Position numbers and translations under genes: made by a program
The notes under the pieces: generated by a model
Databases searched by the model: none
Seen by the model: the letters and a program-made list of their open reading frames with translations, nothing else
What the model was told of the DNA's origin: nothing
Shown here: piece by piece, positions 1-11,652 of the stretch
Numbering within the stretch: the stretch's first letter is position 1
Layout: each line of letters starts with the position of its first letter
From: Voacanga thouarsii
Taxonomy: Eukaryota; Streptophyta; Magnoliopsida; Gentianales; Apocynaceae
Direction of reading: 5' to 3'
Length of the DNA: 64,000 bases
NCBI GenBank assembly: GCA_026120185.1
Contig: JANUWF010001179.1
Coordinates: forward strand, 1,653,501-1,717,500

Positions 1-1
1 A

Positions 2-251
2 GAAGATAGAACATATTTATTAATACTTCCCCTTCCTATATGCATATGAGCAATAGATAGAAAAATATTTATAACATTATGCATTAGCAGATAAAATTAG
101 ATTTGTAATTTTGTATATATATGTACATATAGAGGTATAGAAGATAGAACATATTTATTAATACTTCCCCTTCCTATATGCATATGAGCAATAGATAGAA
201 AAATATTTATAACATTATGCATTAGCAGATAAAATTAGATTTGTAATTTTG
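2..251. repeat. Tandem repeat, 138-bp unit, about 1.8 copies
   Basis: The stretch beginning GAAGATAGAACATATTTATT at position 2 recurs at 140 almost unchanged through the shared TAGATTTGTAATTTTG (second copy ends near 251). The first unit may be cut by the window edge, so the array could be longer to the left. It lies beyond the polypurine tract of the minus-strand Sirevirus-like element, so it may belong to that element's 3' LTR or to its flank. No matching LTR was found on the other side of the element. Confidence 0.85.
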
Positions 252-431
252 GACTTCCAAAAAAGTGCGCCCAAGGAAAAAATCTAGATACACCCTTTGT
301 ATAAACGTTTTCAGACAGGGATTTTGGATTCAAAACTACTCCCCCTGTGTCGTACAGGGTCCAAACAAAATCTCACCAATTGTATATGATCCAATCTCAC
401 TCCTATCATCTGTATTACAGATCAATTCCAA
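252..431. other. Non-coding end of the Sirevirus-like element, boundary not found
   Basis: There is no gene here. Read on the minus strand this follows the purine tract and contains a second purine run (GGGGGAGTAG) and the phrase ATCCAAAATCC, which also occurs in the element's spacer near 19690-19750. I could not place the LTR start. Confidence 0.4.
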
Positions 432-1062
432 TCTCACTCCTCCGTATTTTTCTCCCCCGTTTGTCATTAGTAAAAACAAAGAATTAGAAACAAAAACAAA
501 TAAAAGTGATAAACAAAAATAAATAAACAACTGTAGCAACAATAAGTACTTGCAACAAAGTATCATAAAAAATTGTTCAGAAAAGTAAAAAAAAAAAAAA
601 AATTGATAGAAGGGGCATCAGGGGAAGGAGTCAGCCAACTTTCTTCATGGTCTTGACACCATGTTTGTTGGTGGAGATTGCCATATCTCTCTGAATCACC
701 ACAGTCTCAGGCTAATCATCTGCATCATTCTTCTTTATCACCACAGTCACAGTCTCACTCCTCCGTATTTTTCTCCCCCGTTTGTCATTAGTAAAAACAA
801 AGAATTAGAAACAAAAACAAATAAAAGTGATAAACAAAAATAAATAAACAACTGTAGCAACAATAAGTACTTGCAACAAAGTATCATAAAAAATTGTTCA
901 GAAAAGTAAAAAAAAAAAAAAAAAATTGATAGAAGGGGCATCAGGGGAAGGAGTCAGCCAACTTTCTTCATGGTCTTGACACCATGTTTGTTGGTGGAGA
1001 TTGCCATATCTCTCTGAATCACCACAGTCTCAGGCTAATCATCTGCATCATTCTTCTTTATC
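432..1062. repeat. Direct duplication of about 309 bp (432-739 and 753-1062)
   Basis: The two copies are nearly identical. They differ mainly by two bases in an oligo-A run and are separated by a short CCACAGTCACAG spacer. Each copy carries, on the minus strand, the end of the envelope-like ORF and a polypurine-type tract (CGGGGGAGA, plus-strand positions 451-459 and 772-780). The duplication is therefore internal to the 3' end of the Sirevirus-like element and arose after or late in its life, since the copies have hardly diverged. Confidence 0.9.
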
Positions 1063-2604
1063 TTTCCAGCTAGTCTACTGGATTTCCTTTTCATTACATC
1101 ATGTTTCTACCGATGGCCTGATGAACTACCAGGTGCAACTGGTTTGTCCTACTTAACTGCAGCTGGTTTGTCCTGCTTAGGAGCAGCTTCATTAGTAGTG
1201 GTTGTGGCAATAGTAGTTACACCAGTAGTAGGTTCTTTAGTTTGCTAAAATGGGATAGCATCAACACTAGTATCCTTCTCTATTGAAGGGATGACAGTCT
1301 TATGTTCTTGCTCAGGTGGAGGGGCTTGCTCTTTTGAGACAGATGTAGTTTTAGATTGCTTCTCTTCCACATTGGTTAATCTAGTTCTCATATTTTGCAG
1401 TTCAGCCTTAACTTCTGCACTTAGACTATCCAATTTGGCAAACAAAATATCCAGAGCATTCAGAATACTCTGTGTCATTCCACTTTCTTTAGCCTTCTGC
1501 TTACCGTTACTGGATGATTCTTCTTGAATTTTAACTTTTCTTTTTGTCCCAACTGAGGCAGCAAATGCAGATTTCTTTCCTTCGGTTTTTAACTTTAACT
1601 AGTTTCTCCTTTTCTTCTTCCCTGACATCCCTAAGCAAGGTCCATTAGTTATCCATTTGGATAAATCCCATTTTTTTCAAAAGAATCTTTGCTGTAGACA
1701 TTAATCTTAGAGTGCTCAAAGGCAACCAAACTCAGATCAATATTAAAATGCTTAAACAGCTTGGTCAGAAGATTCCTGAAAGAAAAAGCTTTATTTAAGG
1801 TATTCCGAGACTAAATCATCAATTTTATATCCAAACCCCCAAAATCAATTAGCCTCTCACAGAAGTTCTATGCCCAAAACTTGATATTATCCTGGTTGAA
1901 ACCATATAATGAAGTAATCTGCCATTCTATTTAGCCATTTGGTATTGCAGTCATTTGAATTTTTGAAACTCTTACCACATGTGAATTTGCTCTCAAATCT
2001 CCTCAACTCAAACATATCAAAACTCTCAGGCAATTTATTCATCTCAAAGAATTGTATTCCACCATCTCTAACATAAAAAATTCTATTTGGCATTTAATGG
2101 TAAAACTCAAAATTCACACATCCAACCCGAGATGTGTACCATTGCACCATAAATCCATCCTATGTTTCCTTATATCTTCCTTTTCTCATATTGGAATAAA
2201 ATTTCCAAACTAGAGTTGTGTACAACTTTTTATTTATAGACAATAATATTCCCCAACCAAATGATTCAAATAAATTCAAAATATTTGCATAAATAAAAAA
2301 TGCTTCAAAATCAACCTAGTAACCCACAACAATGGTTCTGTTCCAAGAAACCCAATCATTATATTTAGACTCACATTTTGAATCAAAAAATCAGGGTACC
2401 TGAGTATCCGTACTTTCCTCGTCTGGTGGTTGTTCCGATGAGGCGTTTTGAGAAGTAGGTTCATCGACAACAACTTCATTGTCCTTTTTTTTTTCCCGCA
2501 AGCATTTGAGTAGCATCAACTGATTTCTTTACCACTTCTTTGCCTTTCTTGGTCTCTTTTCATTTTGGTTCAGTCCCTTTACTCGGTTTTGGAAGTTTAG
2601 CCAT
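954..2604 (-). pseudogene. Sirevirus envelope-like / plant transposon protein ORF, degenerate
   Basis: A minus-strand coding remnant starts at an ATG at 2604 (MAKLPKPSK) and ends at a TGA at 954-956 after a basic stretch (KRKSSRLAGKIKK). It is broken by many stops and frameshifts. Recognisable pieces are a charged linker (KKDNEVVVDEPTSQ), a middle domain with WYTSRVGCVNFEF and MPNRIFYVRDGGIQFF at 2100-2250, and a coiled-coil-like helix at about 1300-1478 (NALDILFAKLDSLSAEVKAE). One stop follows Lys where CAG seems to have become TAG (KQDKPAAVK then TAG). The middle part resembles the 'putative plant transposon protein' domain. Sireviruses carry an envelope-like ORF between pol and the 3' LTR on the same strand, and this ORF occupies that position once the Angela insertion is removed. 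The match is from memory; cellular function is unknown. Confidence 0.5.
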
Positions 2605-2759
2605 AGCATATGAAGTTGGAGGGTTTGGTTTGTCTGATTTTGTTGAGAGAACGATGTCCAGAAGAAAGAGAAAGATAACAACTTTAGATTTTAAAAAGAG
2701 AATATAATTTAAATAGATTTGAAATCTTTTGAGCTTTACTAGGTATTGGAGTAGGTAAG

Positions 2760-3043
2760 TGTTAGAGATGTGCCCTAGAAACAATTACTTGAACCATGTA
2801 TATTGCATAATAATTAATAAAAGAGGCATTCTTTATCTTTCTGTTTGAATGTTATATCTGATATGCGTATAAACTGTTTGATAAAGTCCCTAGTACAACG
2901 CAATGTTAAAGAAATCATGATAGAGATGATGCTATAAGATTTCTATTACACTATGTAGTGTTTGTGCTTGAATAATTCCTAGTCATAGTATTAATGAGAT
3001 GGGACATTATTAATATGCCAAGACTAGTACTTATTATATCCCT
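2760..3043 (+). repeat. Angela 5' LTR, segment 1 of 3
   Basis: This 284-bp stretch aligns with 17749-18032 of the 3' LTR. It is interrupted after TATATCCCT by the family-A solo LTR, and the match resumes at 7376. Confidence 0.92.
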
Positions 3044-3286
3044 TGTGAAATCCCAGTCAAAACCAACCTTAGAGTAAGGGGGTTGGGATGCATAACATAC
3101 TTTACTGCATGATTAAATATATTTTTATTTGATTTTATGTGCCTTGGATTTGAGTTTTAATGTCTTGGAGGCTTATTAGAGAATAGTGAGTGAGAAGGGC
3201 AAAATGGTAATTTTTGCCCGAGGTGAAAATAGGGAGATAGCTTGAGAATTGAATAAGAAATAAGTTGCTAGTGAAAATAACAACAG

Positions 3287-3357
3287 GAGTTGTTGTGGTT
3301 TAGTGGTTAGAGCTTTGGAATTAATTCTTGAAGTTTTGGATTCAAATTCCATCATAG
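3287..3357 (+). other. tRNA-like sequence with A box, B box and T-arm inside LTR A
   Basis: TGGTTTAGTGGTTAGAGC (3296-3313) matches the D-arm/A-box form of a tRNA. TTGGATTCAAATTCCA (3336-3351) matches the B box. It can fold a T-arm with stem TGGA/TCCA around the seven-base loop TTCAAAT. Spacing between the boxes is tRNA-like. The acceptor stem is not convincing, so it is a tRNA-derived or tRNA-mimicking module rather than a tRNA gene. Confidence 0.6.
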
Positions 3358-4981
3358 GAGCTTTAGCTTGGTTAAATTTTATTTTTGCTTGGGGAAGTAA
3401 TAATTTTGGCCTTATTGGTGTTTGGAGTAGGGTAGAGATGTTGTCCTATGGGAGGCATGATAGGAGTCTTCAAATCCTACTCATTTGTTCTACTCGAATT
3501 TCCTAAGAGGAATTCATTTTTCCTTGATCTTTGATTTTTCTTTAGTTCTCAACTCATGAGGTTGAGCAAATTGTTCTAGCCATTTTCTTTCCAAAAATTT
3601 CAGTGAAGTGCTGGGGTCTTGTAGGATCAAAATGTCTTAGTAAAGGACTTCTTATGGTCCGAAAATATGAAAGAGTTGTAGGAGATTTCAAGAGGAAAAT
3701 TCCTTTAGTGAGCTTGCTAAAAAATTCACTCTAGCTAGTTCATGTTCCTTCTTGGAATGAACTGAAAATTCTCCAACTGATTGTGCCATCAAGGTGTCGA
3801 GATTCTTTGCTAATATTCCCTCCCAAATGCTGCCAGAAAAATGGTCTTTTGGATCAGCTTGCAACCTGAATTCTTTAGCCATTTTCGGACTGCTTAAAGC
3901 TGGAGCAAAACCAGGAAAAAATCCTGTACAAATCGCAGCTTTGAGAGTCCAAAACCAAGCTGTTTTCTTCTAGAATTTGTTCAGCACCTTAGCCATGTTT
4001 TTCCTCCATGAAGAATGCTAGAAACCAGCCTTGAAAGCCCCTGGAATTCCCCTTCAAACTCCTTGCAAACAGGCTGGAAAATGGCAGCCGAAAACTGCCC
4101 AGGAAAACTTCAGCTTGCGAAAATGCTATGCAGAAAATTGCCCAGCTTTGTTTCCTAATCTTCCTCCAGCCGAAACACCATCATTGTTCTGCATGAACCT
4201 TCCTTAAACCTCCAGTAACTGAGCTCCATTATGCCCCTTAAGCTTCTGCACGAAATTCAGACATGGCTGCCCGAAAATCTCTCCAACAAATCCCTACAAT
4301 TATGCTTGATGGATTACCAAATTTCCAGCCACCATAGTTTAGCAACTTTTCATAATGTATCCCTCAAATAACCAGACTTATTCTTCACCATTATTCTCCC
4401 TATTTTCAGCCACCATAAGCTTCCTTAAGCCAGCATCAATCCCACCGAAATTCTGCTCAAAGCAGTCAGCCATGGCAGACTTCCAAAGCTCTCCAACAAT
4501 CAAGATATTCTAGGATATTTAGTTTCCAAATTTACTTTCTAAAAATATTCTTCAAGGATTTTAACAACTAACCTTTCCTTTTCCCTTCCAAATCAGAGAA
4601 TCATCTTCCTAAACCCTACAGAAATTTGGCCAGCCCTAGTTCTCACAGAATTTCGGCAGTTGTAAACTACAATCTCACAAATTCTTTCAACCATCAAAAA
4701 CACACACACTACACCAAGAACATCTACTTCTTCCTTTCACCTAATACCCCTCCAAACCACTTCAAACATTCTCTAAAATCTCCAGATTTGACCTACTCAC
4801 TGCCGTGAGTCCATCAACACCATTTTTAACATCAAACTCCGCAAATCAACTCGCTACTTCGAATAAAAACCAGAAAATTCTGTGAAGGTTCAAGAACACC
4901 TTCAAGATAGGTTTGTTCTAACAACTTCATCTTCTCCAATCTTGATCTCTAGTGAGAATATATGTGAAAAGACATGCTAAT

Positions 4982-4985
<4 letters not shown>

Positions 4986-5039
<54 letters not shown>
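4986..5039. repeat. (TC)n microsatellite in LTR A copy 1
   Basis: This is an uninterrupted run of TC dinucleotides, about 27 units, at the same place in both family-A copies. An apparent Leu-Ser repeat reading frame across it is a product of the repeat. Confidence 0.95.
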
Positions 5040-5041
<2 letters not shown>

Positions 5042-7375
5042 GGCCGAAACTCCCTCTCTTGGCCGGATGGCTTTTTCCTCCATGGCCATGCTCCCTTCAC
5101 ATTCCTTGGATGATTTTAGGCATTTAGGAGTTGAGATTCATTCTAAACTCCTTCAAGGCATCCATCAACCAAGTAAGTCCCCTCAATCTTTCTTTTAAAT
5201 TCTAGATTCATGTCTCTAGGATGATGTTGATTGTATGTGGATTGTGATAGGATTTGAGTATGCATTGTAGAGATTGAAGCATGAATATATGTATGATTGT
5301 GAAGGAGATGGGATTTATGCATGGAAGGATTATATTGTTTGATTGAATAATGATTTGGGGTTTGATGCATGTTTCCATGTCATAGGTAGTATTTGTGATG
5401 AAGTATGCTAGAGATTATGTCACCATTGGTGATAAGGACTTATATTCATGTTGGATTATTGAAGCCATGGCCATATCTATGCTAGTAGAGGTTAGATCAT
5501 GTCTTGATAAATTGAGATCTATGCTTGTGAGCATGATTTGGATGAATTGATGAGTTGAATGGTTGAATATGTTCATGATTGTGAGTAACCTTGGAATTAT
5601 GATCATGATCTAGTTGTCCCTAAGCAAATTTTAATGCTATGAATGAAATATGTAATAATATAATTTTGCTAGTGATTTCGAAAAACCCTAGGAATGGTGG
5701 ATTTGGAATATTATATTTATATAAAGGAAAATTTAGTCAAATAAGTGATAGTTTTAATAGAAAAATAAAATATATAGATACTTTATAAAATAATGAAATC
5801 CACTAAAGCCTTTTATGGAAATAATCATGACTAGTAAAATACTTATTTCTATAAATTTAATTATCATCTTTTAATCAAAACCTATTAAAACTCATTTATT
5901 ATTTTTCAAGCAGAATTCATTAAAATTCATTTTCAACTAACTTTAGTTATCAATTATTTTCTAACAACTAAATTATTAATAAATCATTAACAAATAAACT
6001 CTAAATTTTTCTTAGCAAGTTTTAAACCTTTGACTTATTAGTACCTATTTCCCAAAACATTAATTATTTTAAATATTAAATTATCCTTAGCCTATAAACC
6101 TATTTATTCATTGAGTGGACTTGAAGCTTGGGACACTAGGATCATGATAGTAATAAGTTGAGTTGTTTTAAAATTGAGGAAGTGGATTGTGGCTTGAAAT
6201 TGATTGTGTTTTGTATTTGCCCATGTGGGGTTAGGTCAGCTGTTGGAGACCTTTTATTTATGAGCAAGAGTCAGGTAAGCTCCTGCATAAAACCTGATTG
6301 ATGTGAAATGTTTTTCTTAAGGCAAGCCAAATGTAGAGTGTATGGACACTCATTTATGTAAAGGCAATTGAGGATTGAACTCTCTCTTATTTCAAACATT
6401 TGAATTATTTAAAAATCAAAGAGCAGATTTGCCAAACTCAAACTATTTCTAAAGCTGATTTTTACAAGGACTTTGGAAACCCTCAAAATGCCATTTTTAT
6501 GTGGAACAATGTTTGTTCATTTCATCTCAAGTGGGAAACGTCATTGAGTACTCAATAAGGGCGGACTACTAGGACTAGTCCTTGAGGGGTTAGGGTAAGT
6601 CTCTCAGTAGGTGGCCACCTCTGAGGGATGAGTCCTTCCCGGATAGGACGTTAGTCCAGTGAGTTGTGCCGGTCCGAGCTAGCGGTGTTCATTTTAGTCA
6701 AGTGACTGTGTTTTGTCGGAATGGATACCCGGTTGTTGTTTGGGTATAAAGAAGGAGGAGTATCTTGCCCAGTAGGCCGATCACCTACTTTTGTCAGTCT
6801 GCACAAAGTGTGGCATTCTGACCGGCGATATGCACAAAGTGTGGCATACTGACCATCTGGTTGTGAGGCCCAACGTGTGGTAACCCATAATCCTTTCTTA
6901 TGAGTGGTTGATTTTGTTGATCATATATGGCTGAAAAAGCTAAAACACCACTCTTGCTTTTGACTAATGTTTATTGCTTGCCAATATTTCTCTTATAAAG
7001 ACTTCACACTCTGCATCCATGAACTGCTTTCACTAAACACCCAAAGCACACACGGACTTGCTGAGATTTCTGTCTCATCATCTTTTTACCATGATTTCAG
7101 GTCGATCCTGCTGTGGGGATGAGTAGCTAGTGTAATCTGCCTGGGAAGAGATTGTTATCGTTTATTTCTATGTATTGCTTTGGGGAGTCGAGAGTGGATA
7201 ATTTTATTTATGGTTTTGTTTTGGGAACTCATGGATTTATTCTTGGAGTATTTTGGGATGTAATAAAATTTTAAGTTAAAGTATTATTTTATTCCGCTAT
7301 TTTATTTGTGTGACCTAGTTATAAAGACCCCTTATCCTTTGGATGGGGTGACATTTAGTAGGGTGTTGCAACCCT

Positions 7376-8184
7376 TGACTAGATCAAGCAGTAGTTCTCA
7401 TAACCGTGAGTGTTGTGATACTCAAGATTAATACATGAATGCTTGTTATATGGACAAATTCATTGGATAATTTAACTATGAGATAATCACTTGGATAAAC
7501 TATTGAGTGTCAGTGATAGAATGTCATTATAACAAGTGTGCAAGTATCCTTAGACTTGAGATCTCAAAGGTACTTTGTTTGCTGAGCATTGTACTTTGAT
7601 TTCATTCTCTGGAGCCAGATCGATGGCCGCCTATGGGATGGATATTGGATACAATGTGAGGTAAACGAAAGTGGTTAAGAGGGTTAATAAAGGATTCACC
7701 ACTCCTAATTGTAGGAGAGTATATCTTAGGGCTACTTGTAGAAATCATTACTCATGAAGTTCTTATCCAAGGCAACTATGTGTTGGAAATAATTCCAAAT
7801 TTGATACACATATCGAGTAATGAATTTCTTGAACAAGTACTAAAATATTCAACCTATAATTAATAATATTTTGGATGGAGTTGGCACTAATTTCATGCTC
7901 TAGACCGAATGAGATATAATATAATAAAAAGGAATTTATTACATTGGTTATTTGCTATTGAAAGGTTCACATCAAGCCACTTGACTTTCTGGACTTTTTG
8001 GTGATTAAGAGTCGTTGCTAGATATCGCTCTTGATCTGCTAAATATGAATTTATTAATTAGAGAATTAATAAATTAATCTTATATTTTATTTAGAATTAT
8101 TAATTCTAAAATTGTTAGAATTAATTTATATTATACTACCAATAAAACCAAGAAACCTAATGGGTCACACACAATAAAGGTTTG
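7376..8184 (+). repeat. Angela 5' LTR, segment 2 of 3
   Basis: It begins TTGACTAGATCAAGCAGTAG and aligns with 18028-18836 of the 3' LTR. It ends at GGTTTG, where solo LTR B enters. Confidence 0.92.
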
Positions 8185-11100
8185 TGTAATACCCCATATT
8201 AAGCCCCCTTTAATATGTAGGGAAAGTCATGTATGTCATAGCATTTCTTTCATATTGTATTTGGTAAATTGAATTATTTTCAAGAAAATATGAGTTTCAC
8301 GAGTTTGTTGTTTCATGGATTAATTTGTTCTTGAAATAGTTGTGTTTTTTGAGTTAGTTGAGTTTTTATTTTGTTGAGGAGAATTCATTAGGAAGAGGAT
8401 GAAGCAAGTGAGTAGGAATTAAGAGAATTTAATTAGGAAAAAATTTATACAAGAATTGTTATGGAATAGTGGATAAAGATTAGTGTTTAATTCTTGATGG
8501 GCTTGAGTTCGAATCTTAACTACTTCAAATCTTTTCTTTTCTTTTATTTTTCCTTCCCTATATTTTTCTAAGCCTTGGCCGAAATACTCTTAGGGTAGCT
8601 GCCACCTTGGAGCAAATTTCCTAAAATTTAGGAGTGTGATTTATCTTGGGAATTATTCTATAAAATATTTAAAAATAAATTAAATTTTATTTCTAATATC
8701 TTATCATAATCTTTTAGAAAAATTTAAATATCACTAATCTGGATTTCTAAAAGCTATATATAAAAAATTTATTAGGAGATAAAATATATAAATATACATC
8801 TTGTTTTAATGTGGTAGCCGCCACACCTTAAGAAGATAAGTCTCCATATTTTAATTCTCTTCAAAAAAAATTTAAAAAGGAAATAAAATGATAAAAGCTG
8901 GATTTTAAATGAAGTATTTATCTCTTAGATAAGGATTTTCAAAATTTTGGGGGGAAAAGGAAGAAGGATTTCGGTAGCTTCAAGGGAAAAGGAAACCATA
9001 ATTCTATCGGGTAAAAATAATTATTTAATAGCCATTTAAATTACTCAAATTAATATAGGGAATAAATTAAATTATTACTTAAATAAATAACCTAATTCCC
9101 TCCTATATTTTTCTAGAAAATTCCCTCAAAGCTGCCGCCACACACACTAGAGCAATTGTAGGTCAACTAAAACTCTCCAAAACCTAGCTAGGATTATCCA
9201 AGAAAACCTTAACCAACTAGGACTTTATTTAGCCAAAAAAAAAAAAAAACTAGAATTTTCTCGCCAATTCTTCAAAATTTCAGCCACAATCAGCAACATT
9301 CTACACGAAGTTTCCAGCCAAAAACCTGCACAAAAACCTTTTTAGTTATCGAGCAAAATATAGCTACACAAAGGCTCACTTTTCCTCTCTTATTTTTGCC
9401 ACTATAGAGACCAAAACCAACTGGATTTCTTCCCTCATTCTATCCAGATTTTCAGCCATCATAAGCAGCAAAAACACAGCAGCAATAGCCCCTAGACTAT
9501 TGTCCAGTTTCGGCACCCATAGAAGGACCAAAACTGTCCAACTTTTCTCTTGTGATCAAGAATCTATAGCAAGGTAGGACTTCTCCAAACACCTAAACAC
9601 CAAACCCTAGACTTTTCTATCCAGAAAACCACGAAATTTTCTACCCTCTCAGCCCCTCAAACTCATGAAAAAAACCAGCATTCAACTTGCACAAAAATTC
9701 GGCCAGCCTATCCCAAGAACAAAGCCAAAACCGAAACTCTCAACAAGGTAATTGATATTTAACCCTTCTATTCATCTCTTACTCTATTCTTTTCTTCTTT
9801 TCTCCCTTAAATCACGTCCATAAGTGATTGATTTTATTCCTTTCTTGGTGAGTCTCGATCAAGGGCATCTAGGCGATACCAATCTCTTCAACTATTGATT
9901 GAACTCAAGCTAGTTATCAAGGAATTGTCGTGTTTTAAGTCTAGATCGTTAAGAGATAATCAAGATCCTATCTTTACTGATTTAAATGGCATTAATCTTT
10001 AGTGCATTGACTTATTGATGCTTATGGAGTCGAGCATGAAAGCATGAATGAACTAGAATGACGAATATGTTATTATAAGCCATAGACAAAGTATGTATGA
10101 GATAAGACAATGATGCATCTTGCCATGATGAATCTAGAGCTATGCTAAGTAGGTAAAGATGAGATCTTTTAACATTTATGGGGCTGATTATAATGATTTT
10201 ATGTTAGCTGAATATAAGAGTTGTCATATAGTGAATTGATTTGGATGAATGCATGGTTATGATCAATAGCATGACAAAGGAAGTTGTGTATGTGATCTAA
10301 TGAATTAAATTACCTAGATACCATGGATGAATTAGGTGATTAATGAGATTATGAGAATTCATGCTGCATGAAATAGTGGATGCAATATTTAGATTCTAAT
10401 TATAGAATTATTTATTCTAGATAAGGAAGAAGTGGAAGTAAGGGCCATCAATTGAATTGGGTCTAGCTGTTGATTTATCCAAGTAAGTCCTTGCATAACT
10501 GTTTTGATAAATGTTACATATTTGCAAGCAATATTTATAATATTATTTGGAATTGATGTCAATATGATATTTTGACAAGAGGATTGAAACGTTGGCTAAA
10601 CATGATGAGTTACACTGTGTTGTTTTGATAATTGGGTTGGAAACGTGAATGTTTTACTTTCTAAATGAGTTTATCAAAATTCAACTATTCAAACTCAAAA
10701 CAAATTCTTACACTATCACTAAACGATTTGGAAATGCTATTACAAAAAATCACGTTTTGCAATCAAGCTAATCAAAGAATTTCAAGAAAGGGAAAATGAT
10801 TCTACCCCTAAATGGGAAGCGTTGAGCACTCAGCGGGGGTAGGCTAGTGGTACTAGTCTTGAAGAGCAAGAGTGAGTCTTCTAGCAGGAGACCACCTCCA
10901 ACAGATGAACTCAACTTGGAGTGGCGACAGTACTACATAGTCAAGCCGTCTGAGCTAGCATATTGGTCCATATGGACATTGTTGATCCAGATTGAACAAC
11001 CAAAGTGTTGGGTGTAGAGATGGAGGAGTATCTCACCTAGTGGGAGGATCTCCCACTACCCATTGTTGAAAGAATATATTGGGACGCTATCATGATGGTA

Positions 11101-11647
11101 ACCAGAATATGGATTATGATACTATTGTTTAGATCATTTGCTAATCCCTACCTAATGAATTATGAATATGATGAAACGATGATTATTGTGAACTATTTTG
11201 GATTCATTGAGTAAGGCTCCTTTGTATAATTGTTATTGATAAAATTGACTTGCAAACACGATTTTGTGATTTTGATAAACCTATGTGCATGAAATGGTTA
11301 TAATTGGCACTTGCACACATGGAACTTACTAAGATGCTAATCTCACACCTTTTATATCATGATTTTAGGGGAGTACTTATATTAACCAGGTTGAAGGAAT
11401 AAGCGATGATCACCATTTGTTTATTTAATTTTTAACTTGTATTTCTTTCAAAAGACGTTTGCTAGTTTTGATCTCTCGGATTTATATAAGTTTTCCCTCG
11501 GATGTAATTAAGAGTATTTTGTTATTTTATTTAGTTGGATTTTCTTTTCCTATTATTTATTATTTGCACCTCGTTATAAAGACCCCTGGTTCTCTGAACA
11601 GAATGACATCCCGCCCAATCTAGGTACGTAGGTAGTGAGGTGTTACA
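8185..11647 (+). mobile_element. Solo LTR, family B (3463 bp)
   Basis: It starts TGTAATACCCC and ends GAGGTGTTACA. The flanks are GTTTG (8180-8184) and GTTTA (11648-11652), a five-base duplication with one change. The empty site AAAAGTTTAAATGCTC is preserved in the 3' LTR at 18831-18846. There are no open reading frames of note. Near the 3' end it shares TTATAAAGACCCC with family A, and it carries a similar tRNA-like block about 270 bp from its start, so A and B are distant relatives. Confidence 0.8.
8452..8525 (+). other. tRNA-like sequence inside LTR B
   Basis: TGGAATAGTGGATAAAG (8462-8478) stands where an A box would lie. GAGTTCGAATCTT at 8505-8517 is close to the B-box consensus. The T-arm has a five-pair stem (TTGAG/CTTAA, one wobble) around loop TTCGAAT. 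The position in the LTR matches that in family A. Confidence 0.55.
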
Positions 11648-11652
11648 GTTTA

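Larger units (their letters stand above)
3044..7370 (+). mobile_element. Solo LTR, family A copy 1 (4327 bp)
   Basis: It starts TGTGAAATCCC and ends GGGTGTTGCA. A target duplication of five bases with one mismatch flanks it (TCCCT at 3039-3043, ACCCT at 7371-7375). The uninterrupted site is seen in the 3' LTR near 18021-18030. It is colinear with 49184-53512 over its whole length. It has no coding sequence, no primer-binding site and no internal repeat of its own ends, so a solo LTR is the simplest reading; a large non-coding LTR derivative is the alternative. The terminal CCCC-containing inverted ends and the ATAAAGACCCC motif near the 3' end are common in Tekay-type chromovirus LTRs, but lineage is uncertain. 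A 30-bp tandem duplication near 6795-6865 (GCACAAAGTGTGGCAT twice) is absent from copy 2. Confidence 0.8.

Noticed and set aside
3287..3357. A functional tRNA gene
   Set aside because: A and B boxes are present, but the acceptor stem does not pair well and the anticodon arm is not clear, so it is recorded as tRNA-like only.
4974..5198. Open frame coding a long Leu-Ser repeat at the (TC)n run, with a similar one at 51116-51313
   Set aside because: It is produced by the dinucleotide repeat inside a solo LTR; the flanking residues match no family and the LTR is non-coding.
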